Shown in pieces: positions 8,418 to 16,691 of a stretch of 64,000 nucleotides of DNA (position 1 is its first letter; each line of letters opens with the position of its first letter). This DNA comes from Peloplasma aerotolerans (GTDB lineage Bacteria > Bacillota_I > Bacilli_A > Acholeplasmatales > Acholeplasmataceae). The notes under the pieces were generated by a model. That model was not told the DNA's origin. It saw only the letters and a program-made list of their open reading frames with translations, and did no database searches. A program made the translations under genes and the position numbers. Where the stretch lies: assembly GCF_030012175.1 (NCBI RefSeq), contig NZ_JASCXW010000004.1:1-64000 (forward strand), given 5' to 3'.

Positions 8418-10045
8418 AGTATTACTATCTTCCAATCAAACTGCCTAGATTGATGCATTTTACAATCACCTTCTAGCAATGGCTTTTCTGTCATTGCTTT
8501 TTTAATTTTATATGGTGATACCATATCACCAGTTGCATTAATCACTAACACATAGTTTTGTTCATCAACTCTAACAAGCTGTTTAACATAACTTAGAAGC
8601 ATCTCAGGTGTTAATGAATCTAAAGGATATTCAAATGATTGAATCCTTTGTTTAAGATTTTTTGCATGTCTTAATGTATGATCATGCTTGATCTTTTCAT
8701 CTTCAATATTAATATAATCAATACTGAATTTAATTATCTCATCTTCCAAATCTTTAAGCATCGCAAGCTCAGCTGCATCTCTATGATCTTTTCTTTTTAA
8801 TGTGTAATATTTATCTTTATAGGTCTTAATGATATAACCTATGTTATTTAGTTGTTCATCTATCTTATCTATAGACAATAACTGCTGAACACGTTTGTCA
8901 AACTTTGGTTCTAAGTCGCTAAATTTGCGACCTAAGGCGTTTAAACTTCGTTTGAGAATGTGGATAACCGTTTTACTCATACTCTTTGGAAAATGGGGAT
9001 TATTTAAATACTTAGGATCAAGCATATTATCGATCATCTCAATACCCTTATCAAGAGGTCTATAATATGTTTTATAACTATCTAAATCAAAAACAAAGTC
9101 ACTTAGTACATTTGGTATACTTGTATTTTTATCATAGGTCCTTTTTTCTTTGATCATTAATGATTGAACATTTTGAAACGTATCATGATCAATCATAGCT
9201 TCATGATGATTTCTTATGACGTATTTCGGTTTATCGCCATCATTGATGATAGTTCTTTTTCCATGTCCATCATGTTTCATATATGTTTTACCATATTCAA
9301 TAGTACCGGTATATCTAATATCTTTTAAGATACTATTAATTTGTTGATAAGTAGTAATCGGATATCCTTTAGTTGATTTTAAATCTTGTGACTTTGCGTA
9401 GGCTATGAGTTCAGACATTTCTGATCCATTAAGTTTCATCTTAAACAAAGTCTGAATGATGTGAGTTATCTTAGGCATAGGTTTATATTGTTTATCTTCA
9501 GTGATAGCATAACCAAGAAGTTTATGAAGTACAACTTGTCCTTTTTGTGCGCGCTTTTGAAATCCCCAACTAATGTTTTGTCCCATGGATTGTGATTCTT
9601 GTTCAGCCATACCTGACATCATCGATAAAATCATATCAACAGTAGTATCTGAACTATAGATACCCTCTTTTTCAAAGTAGAACTCAACACCTAATCTTCG
9701 TGTTTCTTGAATGATTTTAAGTGAATCTACAGTATTTCTAGCAAACCTCGATAAAGACTTAACTAAAACTAAATCAATATGTCCTGCTCTAATTTTTTTC
9801 AGTAATTTTTGCAGGCCATCTCTTTTATCCATGGATCTTCCTGATTTGCCATGGTCCGCATAAATGCCTGCAAAGATATAATTAGGATTAAAAATAATTT
9901 CTTTGGCATAATGTTTAATTTGTAAATCAATCGATGATTGTTGCATTTCTAGTTTTGTTGAAACGCGCGCATAAGCTGCAACGCGTTTCAATCTTGTTTG
10001 TGCATATTTAACGCTATTTTTTTCTATGACTTTAATTTCCTTCAT
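8414..10045 (-). CDS. Large serine recombinase (no zinc ribbon)
   Basis: A 543-residue large serine recombinase. The N-terminal resolvase domain has AAYARVST with nucleophile Ser29 and the conserved LVLVKSLSRFARN helix. The Recombinase domain follows (about 170-300), and a helical coiled-coil region fills the C-terminal half. The zinc-ribbon Cys cluster seen in its partner is absent, because the frame goes straight from the Recombinase domain (KRTYDKNTS) to a helical region. The start at 10045 has GAGGTGAC upstream inside the end of the partner gene; the two overlap by 14 bases and are co-translated. The pair probably acts together to excise or integrate this island. Confidence 0.85.
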   Translation of the reverse strand: MKEIKVIEKNSVKYAQTRLKRVAAYARVSTKLEMQQSSIDLQIKHYAKEIIFNPNYIFAGIYADHGKSGRSMDKRDGLQKLLKKIRAGHIDLVLVKSLSRFARNTVDSLKIIQETRRLGVEFYFEKEGIYSSDTTVDMILSMMSGMAEQESQSMGQNISWGFQKRAQKGQVVLHKLLGYAITEDKQYKPMPKITHIIQTLFKMKLNGSEMSELIAYAKSQDLKSTKGYPITTYQQINSILKDIRYTGTIEYGKTYMKHDGHGKRTIINDGDKPKYVIRNHHEAMIDHDTFQNVQSLMIKEKRTYDKNTSIPNVLSDFVFDLDSYKTYYRPLDKGIEMIDNMLDPKYLNNPHFPKSMSKTVIHILKRSLNALGRKFSDLEPKFDKRVQQLLSIDKIDEQLNNIGYIIKTYKDKYYTLKRKDHRDAAELAMLKDLEDEIIKFSIDYINIEDEKIKHDHTLRHAKNLKQRIQSFEYPLDSLTPEMLLSYVKQLVRVDEQNYVLVINATGDMVSPYKIKKAMTEKPLLEGDCKMHQSRQFDWKIVIL

Positions 10046-11729
10046 GGATTGTCACCTCGTAGTATATGTTTTCTTTTGTTTTGTAATCAAAATATGTGCC
10101 TTCTAAAATAGAAGGTCTTTTCTTTATCGTATCGATTTGATGATGTAAGTCATCAATGGTTGAGAATGTATCGTCAATTACGTATCTCACATGATTTTTA
10201 CCCATCATAAGAACTAAACCAAAGAAACTCTTTATGATGGTTAAATCTTGAAAGTTCGTTTGTATAAACGATTCTAATGCATAATAACGTCTACGCATAA
10301 GGTGTTCCTTTTTGATTTGATTGGTTAGGTTTTCTATGTTTCGTTCGGTTTCTTTTAAATTTTGTTCTAAACGCTTGAATTCATTTTTATATTCTAAGTC
10401 CGTCATATTACTGTGAAGCTGGTTTTTAGAAAGTGCTTTAATCTGATTACCGATTTCAACATTTTCTTGTTTGAGTGCTTTTAATGGTTCATGTGAATTG
10501 GTTTGTTCTAAAGTTTCTTTCATATAATCCATAATCGATTTTTGCATATCTTTGGTTTGTGTAAGTCTTTCAATGACATGAAGTGTTGCACGTTCTAATA
10601 AAGGTTCATGTATGGATGGATTATCACAGTCATGAGGGTTATTTCTTGAGGTATGACATTTAAGCATACTCTTTTTAAATGTTGTTCCTGAATTGTGCAT
10701 CTTAGAATTATAGATACGGTGACATCTAGAACAGTAGACCAAACCTTTCATTGGCTTTTGTGCAAGATGCTTAAACCTTTCTTTAGAGTCTTCAGCTAAA
10801 ATCACATCTCTTGCATGAATCATCGTTTGGACGATATCAAATGTTTCACGATTAATGATGGGTTCATGTGCATTTTTAATATAGTATTTCGTTGCATGGC
10901 CATCATTGATCACGGCTTGATGCGTTAAATAATCAATGGTCACTGTTTTTTGAAGCATCAAATCGCCAGCATACTTCTCATTCATCAATATTTCTTTAAC
11001 GGTATCTGCATACCAGTTCACGCGACCTAATCCATTTTTTATTTTTTCATCAGTTAAATGTCTAGCAAGACTTGTAACACTCATACCATTTAGATACTTA
11101 TGAAAGATGTATCTTACCGTTTTAGCTTGTTCCTCGTTGATGATTAAGGTACCTTCTGTATCTTTGTCATATCCTAAGAAGCGGTTAGTATTCATGATGA
11201 GCTTGCCTTGTTCAAAACGTTTTTGAATGCCCCATTTGGTGTTTTCGCTAATCGATCTTGATTCCTCTTGAGCCATAGAAGACATAACCGTTAGAATAAA
11301 ATCGATCTTTGGGTCTAGAGAAGATAAGTTTTCTTTTTCAAAATAAATCTCAACATCAATATTTCGTAAGGTTTGTATGACTGTCAGGATATCAATAGTA
11401 TTACGTGAAAATCTTGAGATGGATTTTGTTAAAATCAAATCAATATGTCTATCTTCAGCTGCTTGAATCATACTTAAGAATCCTGGTCTTTTGCTCATCA
11501 TCGTTCCCGTGATGCCTTCATCACAGTACATGCCTGCAAATTCCCATTCATCATTTTTGTTAATTCTTTGTGTGAACTCTTCAATTTGTGCTTGATAACT
11601 ATGAAGCTGGTCTGTTTCATCCGTAGATACTCTGGCATAAGCAGCTACTTTTTTCTTTCTAATGACTTGATTGGTGATAAAGTCTTTATATTTAGGTTTT
11701 GGTTCGATAATTTCTACAATTTGTCTCAT
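10032..11729 (-). CDS. Large serine recombinase (with zinc ribbon)
   Basis: A 565-residue protein. The resolvase domain has AAYARVST with nucleophile Ser35 and LILTKSISRFSRN. The Recombinase domain spans about 185-300. A zinc ribbon has CSRC near residue 334 and a second Cys/His group in the following 30 residues (KCHTS, HDC). A coiled coil covers about 400-490. Such proteins join attP and attB without sequence homology and direct phage or ICE integration. It starts at 11729 after AGGAGG and is the first gene of the two-recombinase operon. The two proteins share domain layout but differ strongly outside the catalytic core, as in the paired recombinases of some SCC-like elements; co-requirement is inferred. 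Confidence 0.88.
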   Translation of the reverse strand: MRQIVEIIEPKPKYKDFITNQVIRKKKVAAYARVSTDETDQLHSYQAQIEEFTQRINKNDEWEFAGMYCDEGITGTMMSKRPGFLSMIQAAEDRHIDLILTKSISRFSRNTIDILTVIQTLRNIDVEIYFEKENLSSLDPKIDFILTVMSSMAQEESRSISENTKWGIQKRFEQGKLIMNTNRFLGYDKDTEGTLIINEEQAKTVRYIFHKYLNGMSVTSLARHLTDEKIKNGLGRVNWYADTVKEILMNEKYAGDLMLQKTVTIDYLTHQAVINDGHATKYYIKNAHEPIINRETFDIVQTMIHARDVILAEDSKERFKHLAQKPMKGLVYCSRCHRIYNSKMHNSGTTFKKSMLKCHTSRNNPHDCDNPSIHEPLLERATLHVIERLTQTKDMQKSIMDYMKETLEQTNSHEPLKALKQENVEIGNQIKALSKNQLHSNMTDLEYKNEFKRLEQNLKETERNIENLTNQIKKEHLMRRRYYALESFIQTNFQDLTIIKSFFGLVLMMGKNHVRYVIDDTFSTIDDLHHQIDTIKKRPSILEGTYFDYKTKENIYYEVTIHEGN

Positions 11730-11832
11730 GGTGAAGACCTCCTATTTCTTTTTATTAGTGAGTATATTACCTAGTAACTTTCTTTATAGCAAGTCTTTTT
11801 GGCGATACTAAAGGGTCAAAAGAAGTATAAAA

Positions 11833-11885
11833 AAAGAAAGTGAACAATGTCCATCCACTAGGGATAGGTCTTGTCCGCTTTCTTT
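11833..11885 (-). terminator. Terminator of the XRE gene (minus strand)
   Basis: On the minus strand AAAGAAAG (11885-11878) plus a following GACAA pairs with TTGT and CTTTCTTT (to 11833), then runs into T. It lies about 60 bases past the stop of the regulator at 11948 and insulates it from the recombinase operon. Confidence 0.6.
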
Positions 11886-11947
11886 GTCTTCACCGCTATC
11901 AGTATATATCAGATATTTGGTTATCACAACCAACAGTTGTTGGTATT

Positions 11948-12655
11948 TTAATAAAAAAATGCACCTTCAGTTTTTTTCATCTGACGATCATAGATAACTT
12001 TAACGACAATACCTTCAACCATTTCTAAAAACTGTTTTTCAGCGACATGTTCAACTTGTCCATGATAAAAGTATTGTACAATTCTAGGCGTCACACTATT
12101 TTTAATGAACTTAGCTTTAGTGAAAAATCCCCTTGTAATATCTTTACCATCAATTTTTACAATCTTACTGATGAAATAGTAGTTATAAGAAGATGATATC
12201 TTAAATTTAAAATCACCCGTTTTACGATAAATCAAACGCGTATTTTTCAAGAATCCAGTATCAATATCATCAATATCAAAGATCACATGATACATTTGAT
12301 CGATATCATCAAAACGATTGGCATCTGGATAGTATAAATTTTTATATTTATTTTTAAAGTATAGTTTATCAACTTTATTATAGCCATAAACTTCATATGG
12401 GACAGGCTCAACTTTAATTGGATCAACAATGATCGGATAAATCAAATCATCAAAATCACAATTGTAAATATTAGCTAAAGCAATAAATATCGATAATGGC
12501 ATATCATTTGATCCGTTTTCATAATTATAGAGCGTTTGTTTATTGACATGAATATTAGCTTTCTTTAATTCCTCAACCACTTGAGGGACAGTCATTTTAT
12601 GTTTTTCTCTTTCTATTCTACCGATTGGTAGATATTTCTTATCTTTATAAATCAT
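11948..12655 (-). CDS. XRE-family transcriptional regulator with C-terminal domain
   Basis: A 235-residue protein. Residues about 10-68 form a lambda-repressor-type helix-turn-helix: TVPQVVEELKKANIHV, then KQTLYNYENGSNDMPL, then ALANIYNCDFDDL. The C-terminal 165 residues are beta-rich and unrecognised. It is divergent from the small XRE gene at 13393 across a 737-base control region, and lies upstream of the recombinase pair. It is a probable repressor of the mobile element. Three CTAGAAAA-type boxes just upstream are candidate operators. Start at 12655 after GAGG. Confidence 0.75.
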   Translation of the reverse strand: MIYKDKKYLPIGRIEREKHKMTVPQVVEELKKANIHVNKQTLYNYENGSNDMPLSIFIALANIYNCDFDDLIYPIIVDPIKVEPVPYEVYGYNKVDKLYFKNKYKNLYYPDANRFDDIDQMYHVIFDIDDIDTGFLKNTRLIYRKTGDFKFKISSSYNYYFISKIVKIDGKDITRGFFTKAKFIKNSVTPRIVQYFYHGQVEHVAEKQFLEMVEGIVVKVIYDRQMKKTEGAFFY

Positions 12656-12706
12656 GGTGAAGGTCCTCTACGATCTTAAATTGTCAATGGCTATTGTATC
12701 ATAATA

Positions 12707-12778
12707 CCTAGAAAATTTAAGAACATTTTTTTGTTTTCTAGTTTAAACTTATGATTTGTCTAAAAATTCCTAGAAAAT
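12707..12778. promoter_or_regulatory. Candidate operator boxes for the XRE regulator
   Basis: CCTAGAAAAT occurs at 12707-12716 and 12769-12778, with an inverted TTTTCTAG at 12734-12741. The first box abuts a minus-strand extended -10 (TGATACAAT) that serves the regulator gene, so binding would autoregulate. Assignment is from position and symmetry only. Confidence 0.45.
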
Positions 12779-12807
12779 ATAAAAATTTTTCAACATAAGG
12801 CATATAC

Positions 12808-12852
12808 GGGCATATCGATAGGCAACTCGTGCCTTTTCATGCCCTACGTAGG
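12808..12852. repeat. Nested palindromes
   Basis: GGGCAT (12808-12813) pairs with ATGCCC (12839-12844), and inside it AGGCA (12820-12824) pairs with TGCCT (12830-12834). A perfect ten-base palindrome CCTACGTAGG follows at 12843-12852. It stands out as GC-rich in AT-rich surroundings. It could be an att core, an origin-type hairpin or an RNA structure. Confidence 0.55.
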
Positions 12853-12985
12853 AAACTTGAACCCTCAATTTCCCAGTTTTTGACACATGTCTAAAAAAAT
12901 AATGCTATTAGTTCATATCAGTTTCTAACAAATTTTATGAAATGATAATTTTTTTGAAAAAGAATCTAAATACTATTTTTCGGTT

Positions 12986-13255
12986 GTTAGAATAGAAGTA
13001 GGCCAAACGTTTATGGCTAGTTAGTAAAGCAGAAGTTTTCACCCTTTACTTATCCGTTTAACCAACATACTATATGATGTCTTCTACCGTCCTTGTTCTT
13101 CACCAAAAGCTATAAGGTCTTGTCTATGAAGTGCATCTTACATACCGTGTTCAATAAATGTGTTTGCTTATGTTTTTATATGAGTGACGATAGGTTTGAG
13201 ATGGCGTAAACATTCTAATCTTTAATTAACTAGTTGATGAACAATCAACTTTTTT
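12986..13255 (+). ncRNA. Candidate structured RNA
   Basis: GTTAGAAT (12986-12993) can pair with ATTCTAAT (13212-13219), closing a region with internal stems (AGTAAAG with CTTTACT, and a GGCCA/TGGCT arm). It is followed by a clean terminator, AGTTGAT (13232-13238) with ATCAACT (13244-13250) and T-run. No open frame explains the terminator, so a non-coding + strand transcript is likely. Promoter evidence is weak (TGTTAGAAT could itself be an extended -10). It matches no RNA family I recognise. Confidence 0.35.
13232..13255 (+). terminator. Rho-independent terminator
   Basis: AGTTGAT and ATCAACT enclose GAACA and are followed by TTTTTT. There is no upstream + strand protein gene, which is the main support for a non-coding transcript here. 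Confidence 0.7.
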
Positions 13256-13392
13256 GCATTTCATGAAATCAAGAAAACAGTAGTATGAGTAGGTCTTTAT
13301 CTATTAAAGACAAAGAAAAAGAAAAAGGAGAAAGAAAAAAGATAAATTGATAAATTTAGATAAAAGCGCGTGCGCGCCTGTTTTATAAAACT

Positions 13393-13635
13393 ATGAAAAG
13401 ATCTTATTTAAAAATGCGTAGAAAAGCATTACAAAAAACATTAGAAGATATCGCTTATGATATTGGCATAAGTTACAATTATTTATTAAATATTGAAAAC
13501 GGGCATCAAGGTGATAAAGCATCTTTTATGCTTATGGTTAAAATTGCTAGAGCATATCAAGTAACAGTAGATGAGTTTTATCACCTAGAGTATCTCTATC
13601 AAAAAGAAAAGGGCGTGTTAAAAGATTATGATTAA
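13393..13635 (+). CDS. Small XRE-family regulator
   Basis: An 80-residue protein that is almost entirely a helix-turn-helix: LEDIAYDIGISYNYLLNIEN is the recognition unit, ending in YQVTVDEFYHLEYL. It is typical of Cro/CI-like switches. It overlaps the integrase by 8 bases and so begins the integrase-excisionase-DUF4373 operon. No good ribosome binding site precedes ATG 13393; ATG at 13414 is an alternative. The palindrome GCGCG-TG-CGCGC 16 bases upstream is a candidate operator. Confidence 0.75.
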   Translation: MKRSYLKMRRKALQKTLEDIAYDIGISYNYLLNIENGHQGDKASFMLMVKIARAYQVTVDEFYHLEYLYQKEKGVLKDYD

Positions 13636-14578
13636 ATATCATCCATTAGAAGAAGCTAGGGATGCTTATTTAGAAGACCTAGATTTAAAAAGAAAAAGTG
13701 TTAAAGATTATGAATTACTCATTAATCGTTATATTGATTATCTTAAAAGATATAACATCAAATATGCTAAACGATCTGATGTGATCAAGTATCGAGATTC
13801 GATGAGAGATGAAGGCTTAAAAGCAACCACCATTCAAAAACAAATGGTGGTGATCAAAAGCCTTTACAGATGGCTTAGAAGACATAACTATATCAATAAA
13901 AGCTATTATCATGAATCTTATGTTGAAGATATCGCGGAAGGGATTAAAGGTGCTAAGGTCGAAAAGAGTTACCGTAAAGAAGCGTTAAGTATCGATCAGG
14001 CAAGACATTTAATTGAAACATCTAAAGCTTATACAAAAACCATCTATGGACTTAGAAACTATTGTATGCTTTTACTCATGTTAACAACAGGACTTAGAAC
14101 CATTGAAGTTGCAAGAACTAAAAAAAGCGACCTAGGAAAGATTCAAAAACAAGATGTTTTATACGTTCAAGGTAAAGGTAAAGATGGTGCTGATCAATTT
14201 GTTAAATTATCTAAACCAGTCAAAGATGCGATAAAAGAATATTTGTTTTTAAGAAATGACAAAAATAAGTTTTTATTCATCTCTCATCATAATGATCATG
14301 ATGATCAAGCGTTAAGTACGGATGGTATTAGAAGTGCACTTAAAGCATTATTACAAAAAGCAGATCTAGCTTCACCAAAAATTACAGTGCATTCTTTAAG
14401 ACATACCTGTGCGACTTTATCTTTACAAACTGGATCTACTCTAGAACAAACCCAACAGCTCTTAAGACATGCAAATATCGAAACGACCTTAATTTATGCG
14501 CATCATTTGAATAGAATAAATGATGATACGGTATTAAAAATAACAAGTGAACTATTTCAAAGAAATGAGGAAAATTAA
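13628..14578 (+). CDS. Tyrosine recombinase/integrase
   Basis: A 316-residue integrase of the XerC/D type. It has an N-terminal SAM-like core-binding domain (about 5-95) and a catalytic domain with the full set: Arg157 in TTGLRTIE, Lys183 in QGKGKD, His255-x2-Arg258 in HSLRHT, His281 in LLRH, and Tyr290 in LIYAHH. It shares the opening HPLE and overall pattern with the two recombinases at 16692 and 17649, so all three are paralogues. The excisionase gene follows directly, which is typical of integrative elements. Confidence 0.9.
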   Translation: MIKYHPLEEARDAYLEDLDLKRKSVKDYELLINRYIDYLKRYNIKYAKRSDVIKYRDSMRDEGLKATTIQKQMVVIKSLYRWLRRHNYINKSYYHESYVEDIAEGIKGAKVEKSYRKEALSIDQARHLIETSKAYTKTIYGLRNYCMLLLMLTTGLRTIEVARTKKSDLGKIQKQDVLYVQGKGKDGADQFVKLSKPVKDAIKEYLFLRNDKNKFLFISHHNDHDDQALSTDGIRSALKALLQKADLASPKITVHSLRHTCATLSLQTGSTLEQTQQLLRHANIETTLIYAHHLNRINDDTVLKITSELFQRNEEN

Positions 14579-14797
14579 ATGATTAAAGAAAATAATAATG
14601 AACTACAAGCTTATAGTGTAGGGGATGTTGCAGAGTTTTTACAAGTTTCACCAAGAACGATTTATAAACATTTATCTGATGGTGTCTTAAAAGGATTTAA
14701 AGCCGGTAATAAATGGCGGTTTACTTATGCAGCAGTTAATGATTACATTATCAAACTAGAGAAAAAAGCAAACAATGATGTTAAGAGAGAGGATTAG
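14579..14797 (+). CDS. Excisionase-type helix-turn-helix protein
   Basis: A 72-residue protein with a MerR/HTH_17 fold: YSVGDVAEFLQVSPRTIYKH, then a wing LKGFKAGNKWRFT and a terminal helix. Such proteins bend DNA at att sites and steer integrases toward excision. It starts right after the integrase stop with GAGG seven bases before the ATG, and overlaps the next gene by 23 bases. Confidence 0.8.
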   Translation: MIKENNNELQAYSVGDVAEFLQVSPRTIYKHLSDGVLKGFKAGNKWRFTYAAVNDYIIKLEKKANNDVKRED

Positions 14798-15596
14798 AGG
14801 TCTTGATTACTTTAGCGTCGATGTGAATATCTTCACCGAAGCTAGAGTATCAAAACTGATTTATAAATATGGTCCTTTAGGCTTTATGAGCTATATGGTG
14901 TTATTAAGTCACATATATTCTAAAGGCTATTATGTCGCATATGATTTAGATGCAGCATCTTATCTTCTTTTAAAGTTTATTCCTGCTAAGTATATCAGTG
15001 GTAAACATAAGCTTCAAGATATCATTAAAGAACTGGTAAGTCTTGACCTGTTTGATAAGGCGCTATTTAAAGAAGATGTTTTCACATCAATAGAGATCCA
15101 GGAGATTTTTAAACTAGCGACTAAAAAACGGAAACAACAAGAAATATACCCTTATTGGTTATTAGATGTTGATGAAACTAAAGAAGAAGAAAAAAAGACA
15201 GAAGCAAGCAACCCTGAAAAGAAAACTAAAAAAGAAATCAGAAAAGATCGTCAAATAAATGATATTAGGGAGCATGCACCTAAAAGACATCATTTAACCA
15301 ATGCCCTGATTGAATATGGCTATATTGAAGCTCATAATCTTGATTCTTATAAGTATGATGAGCTATTTGACGAAGTGCTCACAAAACAAGATTACGCCAT
15401 GATTCAAAAGATTACCAAGTATATTGTAGATTATGAAAAACAAACATCAGAAGATAAAAAGGTGATTGATAAGTTTAGTTTCTTTAAGAAAGCCATGTTT
15501 GAAAATATCGAAAGATTAACCTATCAACCAAAACAATCGATAGTTGAAATGTTAGAAGAACTTACAAAAGAGCAAAGTCAAAAAAAAACCTCTTAG
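14775..15596 (+). CDS. DUF4373 (Lin1244/Lin1753-like) replication-associated protein
   Basis: A 273-residue protein. Residues 8-120 match the DUF4373 winged-helix module of phage and plasmid replication proteins: GLDYFSVDVNIF, YGPLGFMSYMVLLSHIYSKGYY, and IIKELVSLDLFDKALF. A Lys/Glu-rich linker (about 135-165) leads to a helical C-terminal part resembling DnaD-type loader domains. It probably helps start replication of the element. It is last in the operon beginning at 13393. The start has no strong ribosome binding site, but the conserved block begins only nine residues in. Confidence 0.7.
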   Translation: MMLRERIRGLDYFSVDVNIFTEARVSKLIYKYGPLGFMSYMVLLSHIYSKGYYVAYDLDAASYLLLKFIPAKYISGKHKLQDIIKELVSLDLFDKALFKEDVFTSIEIQEIFKLATKKRKQQEIYPYWLLDVDETKEEEKKTEASNPEKKTKKEIRKDRQINDIREHAPKRHHLTNALIEYGYIEAHNLDSYKYDELFDEVLTKQDYAMIQKITKYIVDYEKQTSEDKKVIDKFSFFKKAMFENIERLTYQPKQSIVEMLEELTKEQSQKKTS

Positions 15597-15663
15597 ACTA
15601 ATGATTGTTATTGTGGTCTTGATAAGTAGAAATTGCAAACAATAAACATGAAATAGACATATC

Positions 15664-15819
15664 ATGAATACTCGTGTTTACATTAGTATTAAGAACTTAA
15701 AATTAGAAATATCAGAAAATGATGCTTTTGAGCATAAACTAGTAAATAACTTCAGTTTTTCAGTAGCAATCATTTTCAACTGGTTAACTATTACAGTTTT
15801 ACAAAATAAGATTGTATAG
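15664..15819 (+). CDS. Possible 51-residue small protein
   Basis: An in-frame ATG to TAG encodes 51 residues with a hydrophobic C-terminal half (SVAIIFNWLTITVLQ). No ribosome binding site is evident, and no family is recognised. It fills the gap between the DUF4373 gene and the next gene. It may not be translated. Confidence 0.15.
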   Translation: MNTRVYISIKNLKLEISENDAFEHKLVNNFSFSVAIIFNWLTITVLQNKIV

Positions 15820-15857
15820 TTATTTAATAAATGAAAATTAAAGGAGTCAGCTAAAAT

Positions 15858-16400
15858 ATGCATTTATACTGCACAGATAAAGTATTTAACGATTTAAAAA
15901 GAACAAAATATTCTGTTTTAGAAACAACTCATGAAAATATCTATTCATGGGTAGTCGAACACATCAAATTTGAAGAACATAATATTTATGTTTTTATGAA
16001 TACACTCTATGGATTATTTCTGGTATTCAGATATGATTCAGATAAAACGTTATCAATTAATAAACCAAAATTTCTTAAACTCTTAAAACAAGCACATAGA
16101 GATATAGGTGTAGATAGTGCTTTATTGAATAAATATTTACCTAAAAGGTTAGATTTCACCAAATCTAGTAATCCAGATAAAGATCATATCTACGTCATCA
16201 ATGATTTTATAGGAAAACAAACCGATTTTATTATCAAAGAATCTTTTGATCCAGATAGCTGTTATCAAAGATGGTTTTCAAGAACGCTTAATCAAAGGTT
16301 TAGAGATAAATGGGCGATAGGGGAACTTAAGCATGTTACTGTTGATGATTATATAGAATATGGATTAATTAGACTTAAAGAACAAGAAGACTGTAGATGA
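15858..16400 (+). CDS. DUF6933-like hypothetical protein
   Basis: A 180-residue soluble protein whose beginning (MHLYCTDKVFNDLK) and central NTLYGLFLVFRYD resemble the DUF6933 group, often annotated as SEC-C-linked or mobile-element hypotheticals. No catalytic motif is visible. ATG follows AAGGAGTCAG. A terminator overlaps its last codons. Function unknown; the family call is weak. Confidence 0.55.
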   Translation: MHLYCTDKVFNDLKRTKYSVLETTHENIYSWVVEHIKFEEHNIYVFMNTLYGLFLVFRYDSDKTLSINKPKFLKLLKQAHRDIGVDSALLNKYLPKRLDFTKSSNPDKDHIYVINDFIGKQTDFIIKESFDPDSCYQRWFSRTLNQRFRDKWAIGELKHVTVDDYIEYGLIRLKEQEDCR

Positions 16401-16416
16401 TTCTATAGTCTTTTTT
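16387..16416 (+). terminator. Rho-independent terminator
   Basis: AAGACT (16387-16392) plus TAGA pairs with TCTA and AGTCTT (16407-16412), then T-run. It overlaps the last codons of the gene ending at 16400. Confidence 0.75.
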
Positions 16417-16417
16417 A

Positions 16418-16500
16418 CTCCCCCCCCAATACCGTAATTTCCCTGGAGTCAGGGTACCGTGTAGCGGGACAGAGAATTTACGCGGAACCACTTTTTTGAA
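16418..16500. other. GC-rich patch with C8 run and hairpin
   Basis: An eight-C run (16420-16427) is followed by GC-rich sequence containing CCCTG-GAGT-CAGGG and a stretch with GTACCGTGTAGCGGGA. It is clearly unlike its surroundings and non-coding on both strands. It may be the end of a mobile element whose remaining genes are the two recombinases to the right. This is inference only. Confidence 0.35.
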
Positions 16501-16691
16501 AATCTTGGAAATTGAACTGTTACTATAAAAAGAAGGAAAATAACTACTAAATGACAATGTTTTCTCATCATAATATTCAGGTTTGACAAGCTTAAATATG
16601 CTTATTTGTTAAAAAGCTTTTCTTAAATTAAAGTAAAAAACATTTTACAACAGTACTATATTATAGAAGACATTTACGATTGGAGCTTCAT

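Larger units (their letters stand above)
12656..13392. other. Control region between divergent XRE genes
   Basis: No protein-coding gene is supported here. From left to right it holds the operator boxes (12707-12778), a nested palindrome (12808-12852), a possible structured RNA (12986-13255) ending in a terminator, and a GC-only palindrome GCGCG-TG-CGCGC (13366-13377) just before the rightward XRE gene. The concentration of symmetric elements suggests recombination, replication or regulatory sites of the mobile element. Confidence 0.55.

Noticed and set aside
15678-15863. 61-residue minus-strand frame
   Set aside because: No ribosome binding site or recognisable domain, and it overlaps the start of the gene at 15858.
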